Assembly: GCA_950071875.1 (NCBI GenBank)
Contig: CATMNW010000031.1
Coordinates: forward strand, 1-13,478
Direction of reading: 5' to 3'
Source: an uncultured Erythrobacteraceae bacterium
Lineage (GTDB): Bacteria > Pseudomonadota > Alphaproteobacteria > Sphingomonadales > Sphingomonadaceae
Length of the DNA stretch: 13,478 nucleotides
Position 1 is the stretch's first letter. The number at the start of each line of letters is the position of its first letter. Both the position numbers and the translations under genes were made by a program. Shown piece by piece: positions 1-7,871 of this stretch. Below the pieces are notes generated by a model. That model had not been told where the DNA came from and searched no databases. It worked only from the letters and a program-made list of their open reading frames with translations.

Positions 1-3000
1 CGGCAGAGCCTCGCCAATGCGCAGGACATCAAGAAGAACGCCGACACGGTCGTCGATGCCATCACATCGGACGATATTGGCTCGCTGCCCGACCGTTCGA
101 TCAACGAAGCGCTGCAGCGCGTTCCCGGGGTCGCCATCACTCGCTTTGCTTCGCCGAGCGACTCCGCCCATTTCTCCGTCCAGGGCTCGGGCGTGACGGT
201 TCGCGGCCTCAATTACGTCCGCAGCGAATTCAACGGTCGCGACGCATTTTCCGCCGACGGCGGCAGGTCGCTGGGCTTCGATAGCGTTCCCGCCGAACTC
301 GCCGGGACGGTGGAGGTTTACAAGAACCTCACCGCAGACATGATCGAAGGCGGCATCGCCGGCACGGTAAGCATCAACTCACGCAAGCCGTTCGATTCCG
401 ACGATCAGGTAATCTTCGTTTCTGCGGGTGGGAATTATGGCGATCTCGCCAAGGAACTCGCGCCTTCGTTCGTCGGGCTTTATTCCAATCAGTGGGAACT
501 GGGCGATGGCAGCCGTGTCGGCCTTCTGGTCGGCGGGAGCTATTCGAAGCAGTTCAGCCGGGCCGACTCCATCTTCCTCAACGGCTTCCAGGCGCGCTTC
601 AACGCGCCCTGCCCCGATGGCCGGATCATTAACGAAGGCCAGCCCTATGCGTTGCGCGTCTGCGATGAATTCCCGACACCGGCGGGCTTCGACGAGGTCT
701 ACACACCGCTAGGCGCGGGCTTCAGGTCTCAGGATTTCGAGCGCGAGCGCAACAGCATCAACGCGGCCCTGCAATTCGAAAATGCCAGCGGCAACTTGCT
801 CGTCACTGCAGAATACATCCGTTCGGAATTCAACGAGCGCTGGACCGAACGCACCATCGAGAGCGACAACTGGTTCCCCGATGCAGGCCAGATCTTCCCG
901 GCCGGATATCTCAACCAGCCGGGGTTCGTGTACGATCCCGATGCCAACTTCATGTACGATGAGAACGGCATCTTCACCTCCGGCACGCTGGTCCACAGCG
1001 GCGGCGGTGTCACCGGCCTGTGCCAGGGTTCATCGACCGACTGGTGCAATTACGATCAGTTCATTCCGGGCGGCATCTTCACCAAGCTTTCGAACCGGTC
1101 GGCATTCAATGACGTGAAAGCACAGGATGCCTCGATCAATGTGCAGTGGTCGCCGACCGACCGCCTCCACATTCAGCTCGACGGTCAGTACATCAAGTCC
1201 GATGTCCGAAACGCCGACGATGCGATCAACTTCAACACGTTGACCAACGTGTCGATCGATCTCACCGGGCAGTATCCGGATGTGAACTTCGTGACCCCGG
1301 GTTTCGATACGTCCACTTACATCGGCAGCGGCGATGCCACCTATTACCGCTCAGCGGTAGAAAACCGTGCCATCAACGAAGGTGACGAATACGCCCTGCG
1401 CGCCGATCTTTCGTATGACCTGTCCGAAGACAGTTTCCTGCGCGAGGTTCGAGGGGGCGCGCGCTACGCCAAGCGCAAGCAAACGGTTCGTACCAACGAA
1501 TTCAACAACTGGGGCGGATTGTCGGAAACCTGGATCGAGGGTGGGCCGGTGTTCGTCAGCAGCGACCCGTCGGTCGTGGACTACTACGATTATCCGGACT
1601 TCTTCCACGGCGAGGTCGGGGCACCTCCGGGCGCTCTGTTCGTCAAGGACTCCATCCTGGAAGAGCGCGGCGCGCTGATCGATCTGGCAAGTTCGATTGC
1701 GCCCCCGGGCTATTTCACGCCGATCGAGGATCGTGGGACGGATCTTATCGAAGGCTATTTCTTGCCCGGTGAGGTTTTCCCGAACAGCGAAGAGACGCTT
1801 GCAGCCTACCTTTCGGGCAGCTTCGGGGCAGACCTCGCCAACGGGATGAAGATTTCGGGCAATCTGGGCGTTCGCTACGTTCACACGACCGACGAATCCA
1901 GCGGCGCCGTCAATTTCGCTCCGTCGAGCCAGGTCATACCGGACGCATTCGGCGGGGACTTCGGTGCCTATTGCGCAGGTTTCGCCGGTTCGCCGGGCGG
2001 CCAGGTGCCGGCGCTTTGCCAGTCGGGAGTAACCGCTGCCGAGCAGCAGGCAGCGCTCGACTTCGCCAATGGCGCGTCGGTTGCCAATGTCGCCAAGAAC
2101 AGCTTCGACCACTGGCTTCCGTCTTTGAACCTGCGGCTCGATGCGAGCGACGAACTGGTCTTCCGCTTTGCAGCGTCCAAGGCCATCTCGCGCCCCGATT
2201 TCGCCAACCTGCGCAACTATGTCGGCCTGACCTATAACGGCCAGACGGGCGGCTTCACCGCACGCTCGCTCAACCCGTTCCTCGAACCGGTCGAAGCGTG
2301 GCAGTTCGATCTGACCGCGGAATGGTATTTCGACACGGTTGGATCGCTAACGCTGGCGATGTTCTACAAGGATATCGACAACATCGTCGTCTCGAACCAG
2401 GTCTATTCGAGAGACCTGACGAACAACGGCGTCACCCTGCCCGTTTCCGTCAGCGGCCCGGCCAACACGACGGGAAGCAGCAAGATCAAGGGTGCGGAAG
2501 TCGCCTACCAGCAGACTTTCGATTTCCTGCCGGGCGCACTTGCAGGCTTCGGCACGCAGGTTTCCTACACCTACATCGACGTGGGCAGCATCGTGATCGG
2601 TCCGCCGGCATACGCGCCTTCCAACAATCTCACGGAGACCGGCAACCAGCCGACCATCGATATTACCGGCCTCTATGAGAACCTGCCGCTCGAAGGGCTT
2701 TCGAAGCACAATTTCAACGCCGCGCTGTTCTATGAACGCGGACCGGTACAGGCGCGTTTCGCCTATAGCTGGCGTTCGCGGTTCCTGCTGACACGGCTGG
2801 ATTGCTGCTTCCCCTTCGGCCCGGTGTATCAGGAGGCGAGCGGCCAGCTCGATGCCTCGCTCGGGTTCGACATCACCGATCGTTTCAAGATCGTTGGCGA
2901 GGTGCAGAACCTCCTCGACACGACGCTGAAAACATCGTTCGTGCTGAACGCCGAAGGGGAGCGTGCACCCCGGTCGTGGTTCAAGAACGATCGCCAGTTT

Positions 3001-3027
3001 GCGGTGTCGGCCAGGTTCAAATTCTGA
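1..3027 (+). CDS. TonB-dependent outer-membrane receptor (5'-truncated by window edge)
   Basis: The reading frame is open from base 1 and ends at TGA 3025-3027, giving 1008 visible residues. The signal peptide, TonB box and probably under 100 N-terminal residues lie outside the window. The visible start is plug domain: LPDRSINEALQRVPGV at about residues 30-45, then TVRGLNYVRSEFNGR and VEVYKNLTADMIEGGIAGTV. The rest is a very long beta-barrel ending in FAVSARFKF, with the terminal Phe expected of a barrel-assembly signal. This fits the long Caulobacter-type TonB receptors, which import oligosaccharides using TonB-ExbBD energy. Cysteines occur in close pairs (residues 204/221, 341/349, 658/673, 935/936), consistent with disulfide-closed extracellular loops. 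The GH27 alpha-galactosidase immediately downstream suggests an alpha-galactoside substrate, which is inference from context. A GTG at 193 is an internal codon, not the start. The family call is secure; the ligand is not. Confidence 0.95.
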   Translation, partial: RQSLANAQDIKKNADTVVDAITSDDIGSLPDRSINEALQRVPGVAITRFASPSDSAHFSVQGSGVTVRGLNYVRSEFNGRDAFSADGGRSLGFDSVPAELAGTVEVYKNLTADMIEGGIAGTVSINSRKPFDSDDQVIFVSAGGNYGDLAKELAPSFVGLYSNQWELGDGSRVGLLVGGSYSKQFSRADSIFLNGFQARFNAPCPDGRIINEGQPYALRVCDEFPTPAGFDEVYTPLGAGFRSQDFERERNSINAALQFENASGNLLVTAEYIRSEFNERWTERTIESDNWFPDAGQIFPAGYLNQPGFVYDPDANFMYDENGIFTSGTLVHSGGGVTGLCQGSSTDWCNYDQFIPGGIFTKLSNRSAFNDVKAQDASINVQWSPTDRLHIQLDGQYIKSDVRNADDAINFNTLTNVSIDLTGQYPDVNFVTPGFDTSTYIGSGDATYYRSAVENRAINEGDEYALRADLSYDLSEDSFLREVRGGARYAKRKQTVRTNEFNNWGGLSETWIEGGPVFVSSDPSVVDYYDYPDFFHGEVGAPPGALFVKDSILEERGALIDLASSIAPPGYFTPIEDRGTDLIEGYFLPGEVFPNSEETLAAYLSGSFGADLANGMKISGNLGVRYVHTTDESSGAVNFAPSSQVIPDAFGGDFGAYCAGFAGSPGGQVPALCQSGVTAAEQQAALDFANGASVANVAKNSFDHWLPSLNLRLDASDELVFRFAASKAISRPDFANLRNYVGLTYNGQTGGFTARSLNPFLEPVEAWQFDLTAEWYFDTVGSLTLAMFYKDIDNIVVSNQVYSRDLTNNGVTLPVSVSGPANTTGSSKIKGAEVAYQQTFDFLPGALAGFGTQVSYTYIDVGSIVIGPPAYAPSNNLTETGNQPTIDITGLYENLPLEGLSKHNFNAALFYERGPVQARFAYSWRSRFLLTRLDCCFPFGPVYQEASGQLDASLGFDITDRFKIVGEVQNLLDTTLKTSFVLNAEGERAPRSWFKNDRQFAVSARFKF

Positions 3028-3048
3028 TCGACGAATGACAAAGAAGGC

Positions 3049-3069
3049 GGGGCGGCGAAACGTCGCCCC
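3049..3069 (+). terminator. GC-rich hairpin between receptor and alpha-galactosidase genes
   Basis: Bases 3049-3057 pair with 3061-3069 (nine pairs, one G-T wobble, AAA loop). The moderately T-rich stretch GTTCTATTT follows at 3070-3078. It sits 21 bp after the receptor stop and ends 23 bp before the alpha-galactosidase ATG. This resembles an intrinsic terminator with a weak U tract. It could be a partial terminator that lowers downstream expression, or an mRNA-stabilising stem that protects the receptor message. I see no separate promoter in the short gap, so read-through into the GH27 gene is likely. Confidence 0.5.
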
Positions 3070-3092
3070 GTTCTATTTATGGGGAGCGGACA

Positions 3093-4970
3093 ATGAAAAC
3101 AGGCTCAATCAAGCATTCGCGGCAGGGCGACCCAGGTCGTCGGGCTCTTGCGAGCTGGGCCGCATGCGGCCTCCTTTTGTCCGCAGCGATCCCGGCTCAG
3201 GTGCAGGCCGAGGATGCGCAGGCCACCCTCTCTCCGAGTGGCGAATATTCGGTCTACGAAACCGAGGCCGCGCAGAGCCCGCCGATGGGCTGGAATCCGT
3301 GGAATGCCTTTCGCACCGATGTCGACGAGCAGAAAATTCGCGGCTCGGCAGAAGCACTGGTCAACAACGGGCTGGCCCAGCTTGGCTATCGCTACGTCAA
3401 TATCGACGATGGCTGGGCGCTCCAGCGGCGCGATGACGGTTCGCTGAAAATCCGCGACACGATGTTCCCGTCTGCGGTGGTCGACGGTCATCCCAATGGC
3501 AGCTTCGTACCCTTCACCGATTTCATTCACAGCCTCGGCCTGAAGGCCGGCCTCTATACCGATATCGGCCGCAACACCTGCGCCCAGCGCTGGGACGCGA
3601 CCAGCCCCAACCTTCCGGTCGGTTCGATTGCCGAACGGCAGGTCGGCAGCATGGACCATGCCGAGCAGGACATGAAGACGATCTTCGGAACGTGGGGCTT
3701 CGACTACGTGAAGATCGATGCGTGCGGCGTCGCCGATTACGCGCCCGATGTCGAACCGGTCCAGTCCGGCCGGTTCAATGTCTTCCCGCCCTATATCGTG
3801 CGCGGCGACATTCCCAATTCTGACCCGGACGCGGTCGAGGCGCTCTATGCCGACCTCGGCACGGCGATCAAGGAATGGGGCGGCGACGACGTCGTCCTCA
3901 GCATCTGCGCGTGGGGCGAGGCGCTCTCACCGCGCTGGGGGAACAAGCGCGGCAACCTGTGGCGCACCAGCCCCGATATCGAGTTCCACTGGGACAGCAT
4001 GCTGCGCAACATCGACAGCGCGGTCGACCGGACGCTGTATGCCGGGCCGGGTCACTGGAACGATCCCGACATGCTCGCCATCGGCCACGGCGACTTCGAC
4101 GAGAACCATCTCACCGAAGCGCGCGCGCACATGAGCATGTGGGCCATCATGGCCTCTCCGCTGCTGATCGGATACGATTTGCGTGACGCGCCTCAGTCGT
4201 TGCTCGACATCCTCGGCAATCGCGAAGTGATTGCGATCGACCAGGATGCGGCCGGCAATCAGGGCGTGCCTTTCCGACAGGGCGAAGCGATGGTCGTGGT
4301 TCGGACCTTATCGGGCGATGGCGCCCGAGCGGTCGCCTTCTTCAATCGCGGAGACGAGCCGGTTTCGGCGACGGTCGACTGGACCCAGCTGGGCTATGCT
4401 CCCGGCAGCGAAGCGAGTGTCCGCGACGTATGGTCGCACGAAAATCTGGCAGCCGCGAAGGACGCGATCTCGGTCGATCTCGGCGCGCACGAAGCCCGGC
4501 TGCTCCGGTTGAAGGGCACGCCGGAAGATCCTGACGCCGTGTGGCTGGACGAGATGCCGGGCCGCATCAATGTCGCGGTCGACGGGATCGGCAATCACAG
4601 CCTGCCCGAAGGCTGGGTCCCGGCCCGCGTGGCGGTGGCACCCGATGGCAGCGCCTTCGTTTCGGAGGGCACGAGCTTCGCCAAGGGCATCGGCCTGTTT
4701 GCCAACTCCCGCGTCGAAATCCGCACCGATAGCGAGTTCGAGCAATTCGATGCGAGCCCGCTGGTCTTGGGCGGCTCGGGCGAAGTGCGCTTCCTTGTCT
4801 ATGCCGACCGCAAACTCGTCGGCGAGAGCACGGTCGATACCGGTACGTCGGGCAAAATCTCCGCAGACATCTCATCGGCAAAAGTGGTCGAACTGGTGGC
4901 GATAGCCTCGTCGGTCGGCGGCGAACGTCCGCCGATGGTCGCCTGGGCGGACGCGAAGCTTCGCCGCTAG
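3093..4970 (+). CDS. Exported GH27 alpha-galactosidase with C-terminal NPCBM-like module
   Basis: Retaining glycosidase that releases terminal alpha-1,6-linked galactose from substrates such as melibiose, raffinose or galactomannan side chains. It has 625 residues. A long, Arg-containing n-region precedes a hydrophobic stretch (about 19-34), with likely cleavage after VQA-39, so it acts in the periplasm or outside the cell. The (beta/alpha)8 domain covers about 60-385: PPMGWNPWNAF (63-73), YVNIDDGWAL (101-110), GLKAGLYTDIG (149-159), and YVKIDACG (205-212) with nucleophile D209. RTSPDIEFHWDSM (291-303) carries the predicted acid/base D295, matching human alpha-Gal A D231, and GPGHWNDPDML (318-328) follows. 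C163 and C211 match the human C142-C172 disulfide, supporting export. A beta-sandwich spans about 395-475. Residues about 485-625 resemble an NPCBM domain (FAKGIGLFANS; AWADAKL). The ATG has GGGGAG six bases upstream. The stop is 4 bp from the convergent halogenase stop. It is probably co-transcribed with the receptor. Confidence 0.95.
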   Translation: MKTGSIKHSRQGDPGRRALASWAACGLLLSAAIPAQVQAEDAQATLSPSGEYSVYETEAAQSPPMGWNPWNAFRTDVDEQKIRGSAEALVNNGLAQLGYRYVNIDDGWALQRRDDGSLKIRDTMFPSAVVDGHPNGSFVPFTDFIHSLGLKAGLYTDIGRNTCAQRWDATSPNLPVGSIAERQVGSMDHAEQDMKTIFGTWGFDYVKIDACGVADYAPDVEPVQSGRFNVFPPYIVRGDIPNSDPDAVEALYADLGTAIKEWGGDDVVLSICAWGEALSPRWGNKRGNLWRTSPDIEFHWDSMLRNIDSAVDRTLYAGPGHWNDPDMLAIGHGDFDENHLTEARAHMSMWAIMASPLLIGYDLRDAPQSLLDILGNREVIAIDQDAAGNQGVPFRQGEAMVVVRTLSGDGARAVAFFNRGDEPVSATVDWTQLGYAPGSEASVRDVWSHENLAAAKDAISVDLGAHEARLLRLKGTPEDPDAVWLDEMPGRINVAVDGIGNHSLPEGWVPARVAVAPDGSAFVSEGTSFAKGIGLFANSRVEIRTDSEFEQFDASPLVLGGSGEVRFLVYADRKLVGESTVDTGTSGKISADISSAKVVELVAIASSVGGERPPMVAWADAKLRR

Positions 4971-4974
4971 GGCT

Positions 4975-6516
4975 TCAAGTGCTGGCGCGCGCCTTTGCCG
5001 CGCCGGCATCCCCCGCAGCCGGGCCCAGCGCCGCACGGTGCAGCGGCAGGCGCCCCGCCATGTTGTGATGGACCTGCCGCATACGGCGCATCGCTTCGGC
5101 CAGACTCTCTCCATCGAGTGCCGCGCACAGTGGATCATTGGCCATCGGGACGAGCCCCTGCCCGTTCAGGACCGCCGACCAGCTCGCGATCGAGAATAGC
5201 TCGTCGTCGTAGCGGAAAATGCGGCCCTTCTGCCGATACAGCTCGAGCCGCGTCTTCAGGCTATCCGGGATATCCATGGTGCGCACGTGGTTCCAGAACG
5301 GCGTGTCGGCGCGACGGGTCACATGATAGTGGGCGACGATGAAATCGCGGATGGCGGCGTAGCCCGATGTCATCAGCCGATTGTACTCGTCGCGCTCCAC
5401 ATCGGCGAAGTTCCGGTCCGGAAACAGCGCGAGCAGCTTGGCAATGCCGGTCTGGATGAGGTGGATGCTGGTCGATTCCAGTGGCTCGAGGAAACCACCC
5501 GCAAGGCCGAGCGCAACGACGTTGCGATCCCACAACCGCTCGCGCACGCCAGTCTGGAACCGCAGCGGGCGACACTCACCCAAGGGCGGCGTTTTCAGAT
5601 TGGCCATCAGCAGACGCTCGGCCTCATCGTGGTCCATGAATGCGCTGGCGTAGACGTGGCCGTTGCCCGTCCGATGCTGGAGGGGAATGCGCCATTGCCA
5701 CCCGGCTCCATGCGCGTGCGAATTCGTAAAGGGGGCAATCTGCTCGTCTGAGGCGCTCGGGACTGCCAACGCCCGGTCGCACGGCAGCCAATGCGACCAG
5801 TCATTGAAGCCGACGCCGAGGGCGTCCCCCAGCAAGAGACTGCGAAACCCGCTGCAATCGATAAACAGGTCACCGGGGATGCTCGCCCCGTCCTCCAGCC
5901 CGACGCTCGATACGTGCCCGCTTTCGCCGTCCAGCTCGACATCGACGATGCGGCCTTCCACCCGCACCACGCCCCGCTCGATCGCATAATCGCGCAGGAA
6001 CGCGGCGTAGAGCGTGGCGTCGAAATGATAGGCATAGACAAGGTTAGACAGCGGTGATCGCGGGTTGGCGTCCGGACGCGCAAACCGCCCGTTGCGCGCG
6101 GCAACGGCACTCATCGAATAGTCCTCCAGCGGACCGACACCCTCCCTGTCGCGCAGCCATGACCACAGCTGATGGAAGGCGATGCCATCGAAGTCGCGCC
6201 CGGTCTTGCCGAAAGGATGGAAGTAGCGCTCGCCGACCTGCCCCCAGTTCTCGAACTGGATCGCCAGCTTGAAGGTGCCCTTGGTCGCGTCGAGAAATTC
6301 CTGCTCCTCGATCCCGAGCAGTTCGTTGAAACCGTGGATCGGGGGGATGGTCGCTTCGCCGACACCGACGGTGCCGATCGCGTCGGATTCGATGAGGGTG
6401 ATGCGGCGCACGCCGCCAGCGAGCACGCGCGCCGCTGCGGCAGCCATCATCCAGCCGGCAGTGCCACCGCCGACGATAACGAGATCGCGGATCGCGTTGT
6501 TTTCCGGTTGCGTCAT
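4975..6516 (-). CDS. Flavin-dependent tryptophan halogenase family protein (last gene of the trio)
   Basis: FADH2-dependent halogenase-family protein of 513 residues, a normal family length. Members oxidise chloride or bromide to a hypohalous acid that halogenates indole or other electron-rich aromatics. Visible motifs: FAD-binding VGGGTAGWM (15-23), GVGEATIPP (51-59), GTFKLAIQFENW (80-91) with K83 matching the catalytic lysine of PrnA, and DLFIDCSGFRSLL (216-228). Also present are the diagnostic WxWxIP as GWQWRIPL (272-279) and FLEPLESTS (342-350), with E347 matching PrnA Glu346. The last residue of that motif is Ser where PrnA has Gly. I chose the start at 6516 because it forms an ATGA overlap with the previous gene's stop and lies a few residues before the dinucleotide-binding strand. 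An in-frame ATG 24 bp upstream (6540) is an alternative. The real substrate is unknown and may be free indole or a sugar-linked aromatic rather than tryptophan. No flavin reductase gene is nearby. Confidence 0.92.
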   Translation of the reverse strand: MTQPENNAIRDLVIVGGGTAGWMMAAAAARVLAGGVRRITLIESDAIGTVGVGEATIPPIHGFNELLGIEEQEFLDATKGTFKLAIQFENWGQVGERYFHPFGKTGRDFDGIAFHQLWSWLRDREGVGPLEDYSMSAVAARNGRFARPDANPRSPLSNLVYAYHFDATLYAAFLRDYAIERGVVRVEGRIVDVELDGESGHVSSVGLEDGASIPGDLFIDCSGFRSLLLGDALGVGFNDWSHWLPCDRALAVPSASDEQIAPFTNSHAHGAGWQWRIPLQHRTGNGHVYASAFMDHDEAERLLMANLKTPPLGECRPLRFQTGVRERLWDRNVVALGLAGGFLEPLESTSIHLIQTGIAKLLALFPDRNFADVERDEYNRLMTSGYAAIRDFIVAHYHVTRRADTPFWNHVRTMDIPDSLKTRLELYRQKGRIFRYDDELFSIASWSAVLNGQGLVPMANDPLCAALDGESLAEAMRRMRQVHHNMAGRLPLHRAALGPAAGDAGAAKARAST

Positions 6517-7871
6517 CGCCTCGTTATTCTCCCGATCCATTCTTCGTAGGGCGGCTGCGATGCGGCCAGCCCGCGCACATCTTGCGCGCGGCGGGAAAGC
6601 GCAGCAGCGGCCTGATCCGGGGCAACCGACCGGGCGAGCGCGTCGAAGCCCGGTGCCGCATCGAACAGGGCTGCGAGCGCGTGCGCCCATGCAGCATCGC
6701 TCACGATCTCGGCTTCGCGAATGGGTACGCGACCCGTTCGTGCAAACCGAGCAATGATCGACGCTAGGGGCGGCTCGGTGGCGAGCGCCCTCGCCTGCTG
6801 CCAGAATGCACCGCGATGCTGCGACCCGGCATGGAGAACAGCCAGAAAATCGTGAACCTCGTCCGAAAGAATGCCCGCCCGCCGGTTGTATTCGCGTTCG
6901 AGCAGCGGGTCCGGCTCGGCACCCGGCATGAGTTCGAGCAACAGGCTCAGATGCAGCAGCGCCAGTGTGAAGCCGAAATGTCCCAACGGTCCCGGAACGA
7001 CGGCGGCATCGCCCAGCGCGATCCTGTTTCCCGTGCACGGGGACGCGAGGCGGCCCGGAGCGAACGCGATCGTGGTGGCGGTGGATGGCGCATCTGGAAT
7101 TGCGGAAGCGTCATTCGACACCGCGATGTGATGACGCGTGGCGGGGCCGCACATTTCGGCCTGCCATCCCCAATCAAAGGCCGTGTGGTCGTCGACCAGC
7201 GACACCGCACCTTCGGACTGCCAATGCAGCAGTTGATGGCCGGGTATCGAAGCGCTCCAATCCTCGAACGACGGGGTGTCGGAACTCTCGACGGGCCGAC
7301 CGCAATCGATATGGAGATCGGCATCGATCGGAGCGCCGTCGGCTTTTTCGAAGGTAATACCCGCCTTCTCGGCGAGCGTGCGGAGCGCGCGCGCGAAACG
7401 ATCGGGGTCGAGCCGCAGTGCATAGCCGACCCCGTCTGCTGCCTCGGGCCTGGAGCGGCCAGCACGAGCCAACGTCAGCGCAGTCGAATAGACCGAAGGA
7501 TCGCTTTCCCCGCTGTGAAGGCGAGCGATCGGCCCGAACGGGCCACCCGACACGGGAGGTTCGTCGTCCTCGACGGGGATCAGGAAAGGATCGCCAGACC
7601 AACTTGCAAATCGGTCGGCGATCTTGTGCGACGCGAGGCCAGAGCGAACCAGCCCTGCCTCATCCAGACCAAGTGCATGAAGCATGGGCATCGCGGGAGG
7701 ATGGATTAGCGGAAAGCTGTCGGCCAACGTGGTGCCGCCGTCGACCGGTTCGATAATGCGAACAGAGCACTGCGGAACAGCCCGCTTGAGCGCGATCGCC
7801 GCACACAGCGCGGCCGCTCCGTTGCCGAAGATCGCCGCACTGGCGATCGGCCTGCGGGCGTTGCCATCCAT
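6513..7871 (-). CDS. Divergent halogenase-fold flavoprotein, probable pseudo-halogenase (middle gene of the trio)
   Basis: 452 residues, about 50-60 shorter than its two flanking paralogs. The N-terminus AAIFGNGAAALCAAIAL (12-28) looks like a Rossmann strand with GxGxxA. By eye the protein follows the halogenase framework. SHKIADRFASW (81-91) aligns with TFKLAIQFENW of the neighbour, keeping a lysine at K83. DLHIDCG (185-191) aligns with DLFIDCSG. DWGWQAEM (233-240) keeps both tryptophans of WxWxIP but loses I-P. ALGDAAVVPGPLGHFG (285-300) aligns with ALGLAGGFLEPLESTS, replacing the catalytic Glu with G297. GVGEATIPP has no clear counterpart. The frame is open throughout, so it is not a broken gene. 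The ATG shares one base with the upstream stop (TGATG), and its own stop overlaps the next ATG (ATGA), implying coupled translation and possibly fixed stoichiometry. Halogenation activity is unlikely. It may be a partner subunit or a different flavoenzyme; both are inference. Confidence 0.82.
   Translation of the reverse strand: MDGNARRPIASAAIFGNGAAALCAAIALKRAVPQCSVRIIEPVDGGTTLADSFPLIHPPAMPMLHALGLDEAGLVRSGLASHKIADRFASWSGDPFLIPVEDDEPPVSGGPFGPIARLHSGESDPSVYSTALTLARAGRSRPEAADGVGYALRLDPDRFARALRTLAEKAGITFEKADGAPIDADLHIDCGRPVESSDTPSFEDWSASIPGHQLLHWQSEGAVSLVDDHTAFDWGWQAEMCGPATRHHIAVSNDASAIPDAPSTATTIAFAPGRLASPCTGNRIALGDAAVVPGPLGHFGFTLALLHLSLLLELMPGAEPDPLLEREYNRRAGILSDEVHDFLAVLHAGSQHRGAFWQQARALATEPPLASIIARFARTGRVPIREAEIVSDAAWAHALAALFDAAPGFDALARSVAPDQAAAALSRRAQDVRGLAASQPPYEEWIGRITRR

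Noticed and set aside
1351..2112. 253-codon open frame on the minus strand inside the receptor gene
   Set aside because: It lies fully antisense to a clear TonB receptor frame, has low-complexity Arg/Ala-rich composition typical of GC-rich shadow frames, and shows no recognisable motif.
3150..3170. Lipoprotein cleavage site (Cys-25) in the GH27 leader
   Set aside because: The residues before the Cys are Trp-Ala-Ala, which do not fit the usual Leu at position -3. Cleavage after VQA-39 by signal peptidase I is more likely.
6517..7038. N-terminal extension of the third halogenase frame to 687 residues
   Set aside because: It overlaps the 3' part of the middle gene in another frame, and the family start with an ATGA junction is at 6516.
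6816..7709. 297-codon open frame on the plus strand opposite the middle halogenase-like gene
   Set aside because: The opposite frame has a flavoprotein-like fold pattern and coupled start and stop. This frame has no recognisable domain and no ribosome-binding context.
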